A DNA stretch of 64,000 nt from Sternotherus odoratus (Eukaryota > Chordata > Testudines > Kinosternidae): the NCBI GenBank assembly GCA_032164245.1, contig JAVMKO010000006.1, forward strand, positions 39,334,319 to 39,398,318, written 5' to 3'. The notes beneath the pieces were generated by a model that did no database searches, had not been told where the DNA came from, and saw nothing but the letters and a program-made list of their open reading frames with translations. This document shows, in pieces, positions 37,191 through 54,349 of this stretch (positions within the stretch are counted from its first letter, which is position 1; the number at the start of each line of letters is the position of its first letter). Both the position numbers and the translations under genes were made by a program.

Positions 37191-39124
37191 GTAAAAAAAC
37201 CCGAAAGAAAAAAAACCCAAAAACCTGTTTTTCAACACAAATTACTATTTGTTTAAAAGGACAGTGGTAACAATTATGTAACTCTCTATCATTTTATTAA
37301 TCCTCCTAACTTTAGGCAGTATAACTGGTTAGGCCAAGAATGTCTTTGATCAACTGATAGCAGAATTTTTGAGATGGGGCAGTGGGCATCTAGACAGTTT
37401 TATTACTTTCAACCCACCAAGTGGAGAGACTGGGGAGAGGAAGGAACAGCCTGCTGATCTTACTGCTCCCTAAAATCCATGCAGACGAGGATTGAAGACA
37501 AGTGACCTCCTTTCCAGCACAGTGCAGAGATACTGTTGGTGGGAGAATACCCTCTCTCCCTACTTTGCTCTCCTTAGCGGCTCCATTGAGAATTAGATTG
37601 TCTTTCTCCATCACCCTTTTACTGCCTCCTCTCTGCTCTCCTTCCATGCTTCTCTAGGGGAAGATGGGGCACCTTTCCCTACCAAACCCAAGCTCGAATA
37701 GCAGCAAGTTGGTTGTTGCTGTGATAAACACCCTCTTGCGCTGCCTGAGGAAAGGGGACATACATAACCTTTCCCTAGATAGGTGCACAAATGTAAATCT
37801 GAAAAGTGAAGAGATTTTTTTCCTCCCATTTCCTTCAGTTTGGATAATCTTGAATGTTGCAAATAACAATCGGAGGTAAAAAAATTAAATGAGAAAGATA
37901 GGTACTTTGTGTTGATTATGCCTCTCTTTTTTAATATAGAATTAGTATTCCAAAATATAAGGCCTTTCTAAAATCATATCTCTCTATTGAATGAAATGCT
38001 GAACTGATCATTAGAAGATCATACTTCCCTACTGTGAAGTAAAATGGATATTCTATAGACCTAGAATAAGTCAGGATCAGTAAAATAATAATGAAGTCAT
38101 ATGGGTGAAACATTTTGATCACAAAAAACGTTGGTAGCAAATGTGTTGCAACCATCTTAATACTTAAGTGGGCCTTTATTTTGCCAAAGCAGTCTGTTTT
38201 CCAGTGGAAACTGCTCTTAACCTCACCTCAGTATATTTTATGGGTAGTATCTTAAGTAGGTTTAAAAATTGAATAGGTTATTTTGCTGAAACATAACTGC
38301 TACTTAAACAAAAAGTGTTACAGGTGACTAGGTGGGCTGATATCCTCTGCAATTCAGGAATGTAGAGTTCAGTTTTTAATGCACTCTCTCGGGAAACCTG
38401 CTTTATAGTGATAACCTTCTAAAATAGATTGAGTCTAAGGACTGACTTGGATATAGTCTATAAGTATGTATATGGGGAACAAATCTTTTGTTATGGGCTC
38501 TTTAATCCAGCAGAAAAAAATATAACAATCTGATGGGTGGAAGCTGAAGCTACACAAATTCAGACTAGAAATAAGATATAAATTTTTAACAGTGAAACTA
38601 GTTAACCGTTGGAACAATTTTCCAAGGGTCATTGTGAAATCTCTATCGCTAACAATTTTTAAATCCAGTTTGGATGGTTTTCTACAAGATATGCTCCAGG
38701 AATTATTTTGGGTAAGTTCTGTGACCTGTTATACAGGAGGTCAGGCTATAGGTGATCACAAATGGTCCCTTCTGGCCTTGGGATCTATAAATCTGTCATG
38801 TATTGCTAAGCAGTTATCCTCAGGCCTACTGTGCAGTAAATTATATGGGTCTCCAAAGGGAGTCCTGTCCAGTCTTCTGCAGACAGCTGAAGTCACTAGG
38901 TTGAGAGAGGAAAGTGGGCAGAAGTAGAGTTACACTGAGGACTTTAAGAAAGATGCAGAAGACCTGGCATAAAATTGACAATGTGTATAACTTATTTTTA
39001 AAGGAAATTTGAGATAGCAAGAAAATTCTGGGTGATTACATGAATGGAACTGAAATATGTTCTTGCATGTCCTATACCCATTACTGGACAGGTAATAAAA
39101 ATGTTGTTAATTTTTTCTATTTAG
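37191..39124. other. RALGAPA1 intron G-H
   Basis: This 1.9-kb phase-2 intron contains a CR1 3' end (38525-38800). 37191-38520 and 38810-39124 hold nothing recognisable. Confidence 0.75.
38525..38800 (+). mobile_element. CR1 LINE 3' end
   Basis: Diagnostic tail words are TGGATGGTTTTCTACAAGA and ACAAATGGTCCCTTCTGGCC with preceding GTTGGAACAATTTTCCAAG. It is non-coding 3' part only, old and diverged. Confidence 0.8.
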
Positions 39125-39196
39125 AAGGAGCTTTCATCTCCTGAAAAAAAATGAAAAGTTACTTCGAGAACTTAGAAATTTGGACTCAAGACAATG
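39125..39196 (+). CDS. RALGAPA1: RALGAPA1 exon H
   Basis: This 72-nt exon completes an Arg codon from exon G, then reads RSFHLLKKNEKLLRELRNLD and SRQ, leaving TG for the next exon (phase 2). The acceptor is CTATTTAG and the donor GTAAGT. The basic, leucine-rich helix lies just before the Rap/Ran-GAP domain. The run of A (GAAAAAAAATG) in the codons for LKKNE is a natural slippage-prone stretch but the frame is intact. Confidence 0.94.
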
Positions 39197-42777
<3,581 letters not shown>

Positions 42778-42964
42778 TAGAGCTTTTCCCTTAGGTAACA
42801 GTATATCAAGGGATTTTAGGAAATCATTCCTTTAAAATAATTAGTCGATTTTTCTAAAAATAATACAATGCTTGTTCCTCTAACAGTTTACATATTATTA
42901 AAACTGGTTGTGGTGGGTGGATTATAGTGTTATTAAATTACTTTCTACCAACCAATTATTTTGC

Positions 42965-43062
42965 CACAGAAGATGATTTTTGTCACATTTGTACATCTTC
43001 TTGCTGCTGAGGTCATAGGAATGGTGATGTAAGAGGGGAGAGGAAAAGGAACAGAGTTAATA
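42965..43062 (+). repeat. Direct repeat, copy 1 (unclassified)
   Basis: This copy shares ACAGAAGATGATTTTT, CACATTT, TGCTGCTGAGGTCA and ATGGTGAT words, in the same order and orientation, with 45281-45379. Confidence 0.7.
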
Positions 43063-44295
43063 GTCTGTGTGGAGAAAAAGCTCCAAATCTGAATGACATA
43101 TTCTAGTGCTTTGAGACTGCTGGACATGAACTGTTAACGTCTTGAAATAGCTAATGAATATATGGTCCAAAGATGAAAGTTTCATTTATTCTGCAAGTAT
43201 TTCAGCTAAGCATGTTCATAGAACACTTGCCTTTAAAAGAAAATCAAAATGTTAGGAACTTGACAACATTTAGTGAATTTAGTTGTATTGCTTTGGTGAT
43301 GACAGACATGTTCAGCAGAAGTCTGTTCTCTTATATTCCCCTTAAGGGGAAAATGGCTTTCTGTATTGGTATTTTTTCTTTCGAATTTAATAAATTCCAC
43401 ATTAGTGATAATAAGTTGAGGCCTCGAACATGTGTCCTATTACAAATGAACAATTGGCTATCATTAGACTGTCCCCCCTATCCTCTGTACATATATCTTC
43501 AGATGTGCTAATCCATTCAGTAGACACATTAATGAGCACTGGTTGAAGTGTAATATTGGAGGAAGTGAGGCTGGTTGACCTCAGCATGGAGTTTAATACT
43601 TGTAATTAAATTAAATAGTCGACAGTATAGAGAGAAATAGCCATGCCTCTGGCAACTTCAATTATTAATGACGTTTTTGTTCTTTTTGTTCAACTTGAGG
43701 GAAATAATTTATATCTTTTTATTATCATTATTGTTGTTATAAATGGACTTTTAATTCTAAAAGTGGCATTATACAATTTTTTTAAACTATTAAAATATTT
43801 TTCTTGCATGCCTAGGATGGGTTCTTCTTACTCTGCTCTTTTATTTCATAAAATGCAGTGAATGTATTTAGGTTCCTAAACAAATTTTTTAAGTATCTTA
43901 ACAGCAAAAACAACATAACTTTTTAATGAGTATATCTAAAGTAACAATATGATTCCTGTCTCTGCCTTTCTGAAGAAACCAGCGTACTTTGCATACAGAA
44001 ATATGTATCAATAACTTTTTTGGATTAGAGTGATTAAAAAGCAATGTGAGGAAAACATAATGAAAATTGTTTCCACTATTCATTAAATAACTCAAAAAAA
44101 CAAGAAACCATTATTTTAAATGTTACAGATTTCAGCAGAAAGTGCAGCTTGAATCTTGCATCTGTTTTCAAGAGAATTCATTCCTTTCCACATAGCTAAT
44201 ACTTTTAGCCACATTTCAGAGCTGGTCCAGTCCTTTGGTGATATAAAATTTCTGTAAAAGTACAAATCAGTCACCATTTTCATGGTTACAGTTTG

Positions 44296-44981
44296 ACATT
44301 CTCACCTGGACCCCATTTCTTTCTGCTTTCACCCATAATCACATTCTTCAATGATTTAGACTACAGTAGACTCTCGATTTATCCAGGATGATAGGGGGAA
44401 AAATTAATTCTGGTTAATAAAATGCCAGACCATCCATAGGAAATATGGGAAGAGGGGGGTTGGTTCACCAGCCACCCTGCGCCAGGGGGAGGAGGTGTTG
44501 GTTCACTGGCTGCCGTGCACCCTGGTGGGGGTTTTTTGTGTGTGCGCAGGGGGCGGCAGCAAAGCCAGAGCAAGCACTACGAGTTGCGCATATTTTCTTT
44601 TTACATCCTGGTTAATCCACATCCTGGATAATTGAGAGTCTACTGTATTCTGCAAGTCAGTATGGTTGTTAATGAGTAGGGTACTACACTGCGGGTCAGG
44701 AGACCTGGGTTCCATTCCTAACTCAGGGTATGTCTGTACTACCTGCTGAATCGGGGCAGAAATTGACCCAGCAGAGGTCAATTTATTGCATCTAGACTAG
44801 ACACGATAAATCAACCCCCAAGCGCTCTCCCGTCGACTCCATTACTCCACTGCCATGAGAGGTCCAGGCAAAGTTGACGGGGGAGTGGCAGCAGTTGAAT
44901 CATCACACTGAAAACACTGCAGTGAGTAGATCTAAGTACATCAACTTCAGCTATGTTATTCATGTAGCTGAAGTTGTGTAA
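44296..44981 (+). repeat. Inverted duplication, copy 1 (occupied by MITE)
   Basis: After removing the Tigger-like MITE (44364-44645) and one TA, this segment is the reverse complement, with modest divergence, of 48549-48958. It contains part of a MIR-type SINE and most of a small inverted-repeat element. Identity stops sharply at ACATTCT (44296) and GTTGTGTAA (44981). Confidence 0.85.
44364..44645. mobile_element. Tigger-like MITE, copy 2
   Basis: The 282-bp element has CAGTAGACTCTC and GAGAGTCTACTG ends, flanked by TA (44362-44363 and 44646-44647). It shares the interior with the copy at 12721. The empty target site exists in the inverted duplicate at 48887-48888, which confirms both the boundaries and the TA duplication. 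Confidence 0.93.
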
Positions 44982-45230
44982 CTTAGATCAATTCTCCCCC
45001 ACCCCCATGTAGACCAGGCCTCCGGCACTGACCTGCTGTGTAACCTCGTTCTTGTCACTTTACCTCTCTATGCCTCTATTTCCCCTCCCATCATCTGTCT
45101 ATTTAGATTTTAAACTCTTCAGGATAGAGAATGTCTCATCTGTTTTTACAGTGCCCAACCCAGTGGGCCTCTGATTCCAGCTGGAACCATTAGACTCTTC
45201 GGCAGTACACACAGTAGTAATTAGAAATAT
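44660..45230 (+). repeat. MIR-type SINE split by a small DNA element
   Basis: GGTCAGGAGACCTGGGTTCC (44695 onward) and, after the insert, CACTGACCTGCTGTGTAACC with TTTACCTCTCTATGCCTC (45025-45080) are the two halves of one MIR/CORE-type SINE. The pol III B-box-like word GACCTGGGTTCC explains the tRNA resemblance. The insertion between them is the element at 44726-45020. Confidence 0.65.
44726..45020. mobile_element. Small inverted-repeat DNA element (MITE)
   Basis: The ends GGGTATGTCTGTACTAC and CATGTAGACCAGGCC are related inverted repeats like those of the Harbinger-like elements at 4858 and 20331. It has TCGA-containing internal words, is non-coding, and lies inside a MIR-type SINE. Confidence 0.65.
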
Positions 45231-45280
45231 TATTCTTTATTAAGATTTGCTAAATACTGTGTGCAGCCTGTGACCTTTTA

Positions 45281-45379
45281 CAACAGAAGATGATTTTTAT
45301 TTCACATTTATATAAACTGTTGCTACTGAGGTCACAGAAATGGTGATATAAGGGGAGGAAATGAAGGGAGATAATAAAC
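45281..45379 (+). repeat. Direct repeat, copy 2 (unclassified)
   Basis: This is a diverged second copy of 42965-43062 in the same orientation. It is followed directly by an inverted-repeat element. Confidence 0.7.
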
Positions 45380-45657
45380 GGTATGTCTACACTAAAGAAA
45401 AAACCCAAACACTGCAGTAACTTGTCTCAGAGCCCTGGTCAGTTGTCTCAGGCTTGCACTACAAGGCTAAAAATAGAAGTGTAGACCTTTCTGCACAGTC
45501 TATGAGACCCATCCCTGTTGCTGGGTTTCAGAGTCCAAACTCCAGCCCAGTCAGGGATGTCCACACTGCTACTGAGCCCAAGTCAGTTGACCCAGGATCT
45601 AAGACTTACTGCTGTGGGGGGGGGGGTTGTGTTTTTGTTTTTACAGTGTAGACATAG
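45380..45657. mobile_element. Small inverted-repeat DNA element (MITE)
   Basis: The ends GGTATGTCTACACT and AGTGTAGACATA are inverted repeats. The interior is non-coding, contains AGTCAGTTGACCCAGG-type words and a guanine run, and shows no target duplication longer than a few bases. Confidence 0.7.
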
Positions 45658-46703
45658 TCTAATTGTGTGGAAGACAACCTTGGATCTTGAACTGTCACTG
45701 AGGGTTTAAGCTGTGTTTTATTTCTAGAATTTGAACAATTTATATATTGTACTTTGGTTGGCTGAAGAACTGTTGCTGGTTTCTATATTGTAATGTGCCT
45801 AGAGGTAGATGATAAGTTCATCTTATAAATGGAAATTAAATTTAATTAAAATAAAACTTCTTCCTGCCAGCCCAACCACTGCAGTATCAAGATTCTAGTG
45901 CTTCAGATGATAGAAAATAAGTTTTTAATTGGCCTATCAATCTTTCTGAACAGTAAATAAATTTTAAGTATCTTGGATACCTGAGAAATACTGGAGTCAA
46001 AAGAGAACAGTTAGAGAGCAGAGAAGAAGATTAATTAAAAAGGAAGAGAAGGGAATGTTTTGGAGATCAGAGATGGGTTTAAAATTTAAATGAAGAATTA
46101 CAAATAGTCTTTAATGCATATGTAGCCTTCATCTTTGAATTTTTCTAAGTGAAAGGATTTGTCCAAATAGAAAATATTTTAAATACAGTTACAAAAGTAA
46201 AATGATGATAAAAGTGTCAAAATTAAGAATTATAAAAATCTCACAATTCACAATGGGAGTGATATCACAGATTCACCCCTGCAGTTTACCCCCTGTTTAG
46301 CTACTGCTAGCACTTTGAGGAAATTTGGAGGGGAGGGTGTGAAAGTGTCTTAATTAATATATTATACATATGGTGTTAAAACAAAAGAGGTTATTTCCTA
46401 ATTATTAGCCTATTAATCCAACTGAAACTTTTGGTGACTATATAAATGACTCGAGCTTAGTTTGACTTTGTCAAAGCCCTTCAAAAGAATTATAGAGACA
46501 CAATTCATAGCTAATTGTTTTGCTTTGATTTTAATACAAACTGGATGGTTAAAGGCATAAGGCCATAAAACTTGATCATTAGTACAATATTAATATCTTT
46601 ATAAAATTGCAATTAACCGCATCCATTATTTTACCGGAGTAAAAAAATTGTGTTAAAACAACATTTTATGAAGAACTTAACCAAATGTTTGCAGGTGCCT
46701 TAT

Positions 46704-46926
46704 CAGGGGTTCTCAAACTGAGGGTTGGGACCCCTTAGGGAGTCATGAGGCTATTACATGGGGGGGGGGTCACGAGCTGTCAGCCTCCACCCTAAACCCC
46801 GCTTTGCCTCCAGCATTTATAATGGTGTTAAATACATAGAAAAGTGTTTTTAATTTATAAAGGGGGTCACACTCAAAGGCTTGTTATGTGAAAGGGGTTA
46901 CCAGTACAGAAGTTTGAGAACCACTG
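46704..46926. mobile_element. Short hAT-type (Charlie-like) element
   Basis: The ends CAGGGGTTCTCAAAC and GTTTGAGAACCACTG are inverted repeats typical of vertebrate hAT elements. There is a guanine run in the middle and no coding content. A convincing 8-bp target duplication is not visible. Confidence 0.7.
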
Positions 46927-48020
46927 ATTAGATAGATGTTAAATAAATGTAACTTTGCTAAAAGTAGTTGAAGTAAGAAGCTGCTTCCTACATTTTCCAG
47001 CTGTTATGTTCCTCCTGTACCTCTTTAGTGAACTTTATTTTTGAAGTAAACAAAATAAAATTTGAAGACTTTTGTTTTAAAAGGAAATAGTTTTTTTCTC
47101 TTCCCTTTAGATAAGTGGGTACTAGAAATTACAAATAATTTTGGCAAAAGTTCAAGGGTTAATGCAAGAGATAAATAAAAGGAATTTTCTGTAAATTGAG
47201 CCCTGCATTATTTCAGTTGTCTTGCCTTTCCAAACCTAACTCATTTAATTTTAAAAAGTAAATACTTAAATTTTTCCTGACAGTGTGCTTTGCTTTTTCT
47301 ATCGTTTATTACTTCAATTATACTTGGTATCACTTAGAACAATCTGCCATTTGGAAATCTCAGTGTAGCCTGCAGCTTAGTATTAAGTCTGGCTGGTATT
47401 GTAACATGTACAGCATATGACACTAATGTATCAAAATTAGATTTGATCATCCCTCCTGGTTATATTTATTTCACATTTCTTTTGTATTCGGTTAACATAA
47501 ACATATTAGGAAAGCTGACACATGGTGATGGCTGTAGTAAGAATATTTTAAAGTATTTTGATTTAAAATGGCAGGTAACTTGGCTTTTCCAAATGGTGGA
47601 GTGTTTTTACTTTTTTTTAATAATGGAGAAGAGGTTTAAAGCATATACTGTAGCTGAAATGCATATATTATCTTTCTATTGTTTATCGTTTGTATATGGT
47701 CATGCCTTAAATCCCCAACTCGGGTATCCATTATTCTAGTCACTGTTCGTGCACATAAGAAGAGACAGTCTCACTCCTGAAGAGCTAAATGGACAAGACA
47801 AAGCATGGAAAAAAATAAAGCATTATTACCCCAATTTTCAAGTGGGGAACTAAGGCACAAAGGGCCACATCCTCATCTAGTGTAAATTGTTATAAATTCA
47901 TTGACTTCAATCATGCTATGACAGCTTATAAACATAATCTTTGAGTGATTGTTCACACAAATTCCACTCTTGGTGCGTTTGCATGACAGGTGCACAAGAT
48001 TGGATTCTTTTAAATAGCTG

Positions 48021-48204
48021 AGGTAACAAAGTCCTGTGGCACCTTAAAGACTAACTATAAAGTTTTGAAGCATAAGCTTTCGTGGGCTAATACCCACTTC
48101 GTCGATTAGCCCACGAAAGCTTATGCTTCAAAACTTTATAGTTAGTCTTTAAGGTGCCACAGGACTTTACCTCTGCTATTCCAGACTAACATGGCTACCT
48201 CTCT
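48021..48204. mobile_element. Penelope-derived foldback with 64-bp perfect arms
   Basis: The left arm 48028-48091 and right arm 48105-48168 are exact reverse complements around a 13-base centre (ACCCACTTCGTCG) that lies in the hammerhead-like stem. The right arm continues to the family end CCAGACTAACATGGCTACC; the left arm is truncated. An 18-bp direct repeat GATTCTTTTAAATAGCTG flanks it (48003-48020 and 48205-48222), although its first bases may coincide with the element end. It sits inside the left DIRS terminal repeat. Confidence 0.88.
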
Positions 48205-48548
48205 GATTCTTTTAAATAGCTGTGTCCGTTGGGGCCACACATGTACTCTGGGCATCCTCTCACTCCCTACAGCAGAGGGTATAAAGGGTGGGGCAGCCAC
48301 ATCTCTCACTAATTTCCTTCTTTCCACCTATGGCAGCAAGGCAAAACCTTGTACTGTCCACATCCCTTGCTCTGAGCTGGTTCCTTTCTGTAGTTAGTCG
48401 TTAACTTAGATAAATTTTCTTTGCGTACTAGCTTAAAAAACCCTCCAAAACTTTAGATTTATTCACAGTAGTGATAGGTTTCCTTTCCCTTATACAAGGG
48501 CCTACTCCCCTGTACAAGTGCACCTCACTTTTATTTGGTAAAATAAAT

Positions 48549-48958
48549 TTACACAACTTCAGCTACATGAATAATATAGCTGAAGATGATGTACTTAGAT
48601 CTACTCACCATGGTGTTTTCACTGTGGTGAGTCAACTGCTGCCGCTTCCCCGTCAACTTTGCCTGCACCACTCATGGCAGTGGAGTACAGGAGTCGCCGG
48701 GACAGCACTTGGGGGTTGATTTGTCGTGTCTAGTCTAGACGCAATAAATTGACCCCCACTGGGTCAATCACTACCCGCCAATTCAGCAGGTGTAGTATAG
48801 ACATACCCTGAGTTAGGAATGGAATCCATGTCTCCTGACCCACAGTGTAGCACCCTACTCATTAACAACCATACTGCCTTTCAGAATAGTCTAAGTCATT
48901 GAAGAATGTGATTATGGGTGAAAGCAGAAAGAAATGGGGTTCAGGTAAGAATGTTTGA
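48549..48958 (-). repeat. Inverted duplication, copy 2 (empty MITE site)
   Basis: This is the reverse complement of 44296-44981 lacking the Tigger-like MITE; the target TA is single at 48887-48888. It lies within the miniature DIRS, whereas copy 1 is not in DIRS sequence, so copy 2 is the likely recipient. No target-site duplication is visible at its edges. Confidence 0.85.
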
Positions 48959-49062
48959 TTAAGAAAATTCCCCTGGATGTATTGGGGATCATTCCACTAG
49001 AGCTCAAGTGACCCCGGCCCTTTACATCCTCCATTTCAGAGATATGTAGGACAGCAACATGG

Positions 49063-49431
49063 AGCTGGAAAGATTGGAAAATAAATGGGTTTGTTTAGTG
49101 GGATACGATAGCAGTGTTCAAGTACATAAAAGTTTGTTACAAAGAAAAGGTGATAAATTGTTCTCCTTAACTGCTGAGGACAGGACAACAAGTGATGAGG
49201 CTTAAATTGCAGCAAAGTCAGACATTAGAAAAAACTTCCTAACTGTAAAGGTAGTTAAACACTAGAACAAATTGCCTAGGGAGGTTGTGGAATCTCCGTC
49301 ATTGGAGGTTAAGAACGGGTTAGACAAATTGCTATCAAGGATGGTCTAGATAATATTTAGTCCTACCTTAGTGCAGGGGTCTGGACTAGATGACTTAGCG
49401 ACGTCCCTTACAGTCCTACATTTCTATGATT
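49063..49431 (+). mobile_element. CR1 LINE 3' end inserted in DIRS recombinase
   Basis: It has a CR1 tail with AGACATTAGAAAAAACTTCCT, AGGTTGTGGAATCTCC and CTGGACTAGATGACTTAGCG words, finishing with a TTCTATGAT-type end. DIRS recombinase sequence stops before it (GQQHG) and resumes after it (FTINYC). Confidence 0.85.
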
Positions 49432-50450
49432 TACCATTAACTATTGCCTGGCACAAGCAATCCAGATCAGATGCTAGCTTTGGTAGGGCAGTCTTTCAAT
49501 GTCTTTCAAATAGAACTCCTTTAATCCACTGAAAGGCAATAGGCAATTGCTTTTAAGTCACCTAGTGAGTATCCACACAGATTCCACTCTTGAAGAAGAG
49601 AGAATCATACCTTACCCTACAGTAACTGTGCTGCTTCAAGATATGTTCACACAGATTCCATAGCCTTCCTTCCTTCCCTGCTAATCAGAGTCCTGCTCTT
49701 ATTGGATTCTGACCAAAGGAACTGAGTGTGGGTTTGTTACTTCACGCTCTGTTATAAGGATTGCTAGGGTGCAGGTGTGGCCCCCACGGACAAAAAAGAA
49801 TCATTTTGTGTGCATGTGGCACACACACATCAGAGTGCAACTCTGTGTCGACACCATATCCCGAAGAACCAGTCACTGTAGGGTAAGTAACTGTTTTATG
49901 TGGCCCTGAGAGAGAATTGACTTGTTCAGGATCATACAAGAAATCTGTGTCAGAATCAGGAATTGAGACTAAAGAGATGTATGTTCAGTATAGTACTGGG
50001 CCACAAGAGCATCCTCCATGTCTGCTAGAAATGTGAGATTCGCTTTTCATTGAGTTTTTATTTAAAAAACACTTGTATCCCGTTACAAACCAACAGAGAA
50101 CAGCACAAACTTGTAATAATGCAAAGAAGGTCACTAACAACCTGTTTAGGCCCTAAAATTTAGATAAAGCCTAAATAGTATTCTAGGAGGTTTGTAGGTT
50201 ATATTGTTAAATCATCCTCTGCTCAGAGGTATCTGTTTATTGTCCAGAGATGCTGCATATAAATGAAAGTACAGATATGCTTTTAAAATGACCATATAAA
50301 AGTGGCCCTTTCCTTCTTAACCTGGGTGTGGGTGGGTGTTTGTTTTCAGGGTAGTATCTGCCGACTACTGCTTACTCTTATTATTAATGCAGAGCCAGCA
50401 CAGCTCAGAGTGAGTTAGATTCTGTTCCTTGAGTATCTTCAACAGAATAG

Positions 50451-50613
50451 GTTCAAGAATAGCAGCCATGTTAGTCTGTATCCGTAAAGAAAGCCAGGAA
50501 TACTCGTAGCACCTTAGAGACTAACTAGTTTATTTCAGCATGCTTATGAGCATATAAGCATGCTGAAATAAACTAGTTAGTCTCTAAGGTGCTACGAGTA
50601 TTCCTGGCTTTTA
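50451..50613. mobile_element. Penelope-derived foldback with 58-bp perfect arms
   Basis: The arms 50490-50547 and 50554-50611 are exact reverse complements around GAGCAT. The left arm extends outward to the family end AGCAGCCATGTTAGTCTG; the right arm is truncated. A 12-bp direct repeat TCAACAGAATAG flanks it (50439-50450 and 50614-50625). The arm words GTAGCACCTTAGAGACTAACTAG are shared with the family, but the hammerhead core itself has been lost at the junction. Confidence 0.88.
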
Positions 50614-51587
50614 TCAACAGAATAGTTTACTAAATTCCAATCAGATAACGCTGTGTAAGCTAACTAAAGGCAATGGGCCTACAGAGATGTCATCTGAGGT
50701 ATAATTTGGGATTGAATAGGTGTAACCGAAGACTTAATTTGTCACATACAACCTTTGTTATTGGTAATAATGTGTGAGAGGGAAAGCAGTTTGCTTTTTC
50801 AGATGCCAGGTTGAGTTTTCAGGACTGTCACTTTGTGGGAGGAAACCTCATTTTGTCTGTACACTGAATACATTGGATCAGGAAATCCATTGAGAAGGTG
50901 GTGAATTTTGCAACATAAAGTTGAGATTTTCAAAAGTGTTCATCATTGGCCTAATTCTACTTTCATGAAAGATGACTGGAGTTTGCCACTGACTTAATGG
51001 AAGAATTCAGCCAATCATGAGCAGTTTTGAAAGTCACATCCTAAATGAGTTAAAAGTATTTCTTTTAACCTAGTATATTATTGTTCAGAATGGTTTCAGT
51101 GGTGCACATTTTGAATAAGTTGTTTATCACAAAACTTCTGGCCATTGACAATTTGCAAAGGTATTCAGGTTTGAAGAAAAAATATATATACTTTGTTTCA
51201 GTGGATTTGGGGCCATGGAAAATCCATATTACATTCTTCTCTATGATTATTTTATTTGATGGTAGCCCATTTCCAATCTGGCAAGAGGAGCAAAGTTCCA
51301 AATTCCTCAGATACAAATCTTGTAGCCACAGATTCAATCAAACTGCTTTTGAGAATTGATATAGAAAGGTTTTGCACTTACAAACTTAATCCCTATTAAT
51401 CTTGGTGTGAGGATTGAAAGTATTTTGGTAAATCAGATACAAGCCACTGAGTATCTTCTACCAATTTTATTAGGGAAAATAATAGATTTTAATGTGGAAA
51501 TATTCTATATTGTCACAGCTATTCTTTTTTAGTCATACCTGACCTCAACATACTAAACACAGACCTAATTGTGAATGTTTTCTTTGA

Positions 51588-54349
<2,762 letters not shown>

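Larger units (their letters stand above)
47936..49900 (+). mobile_element. Miniature DIRS element with inserts
   Basis: The left terminal repeat (47936-48250) and right terminal repeat (49740-49885) are inverse copies sharing GATTCTTTT and TGTCCGTTGGGGCCACAC-type words. A segment at 49600-49660 with TTACCCTACAGTAACTG and GTTCACACAGATTCCA resembles the internal complementary region. Between them only recombinase scraps remain: GDHSTRAQVTPAP (about 48987-49025) and FTINYCLAQAIQIRC (49431-49478). gag, reverse transcriptase and RNase H are absent. It is interrupted by a Penelope foldback, the 48549 duplicate and a CR1. Confidence 0.72.

Noticed and set aside
44695..44720. tRNA-like B-box word
   Set aside because: It belongs to a MIR-type SINE; no cloverleaf or A box consistent with a functional tRNA gene is visible.
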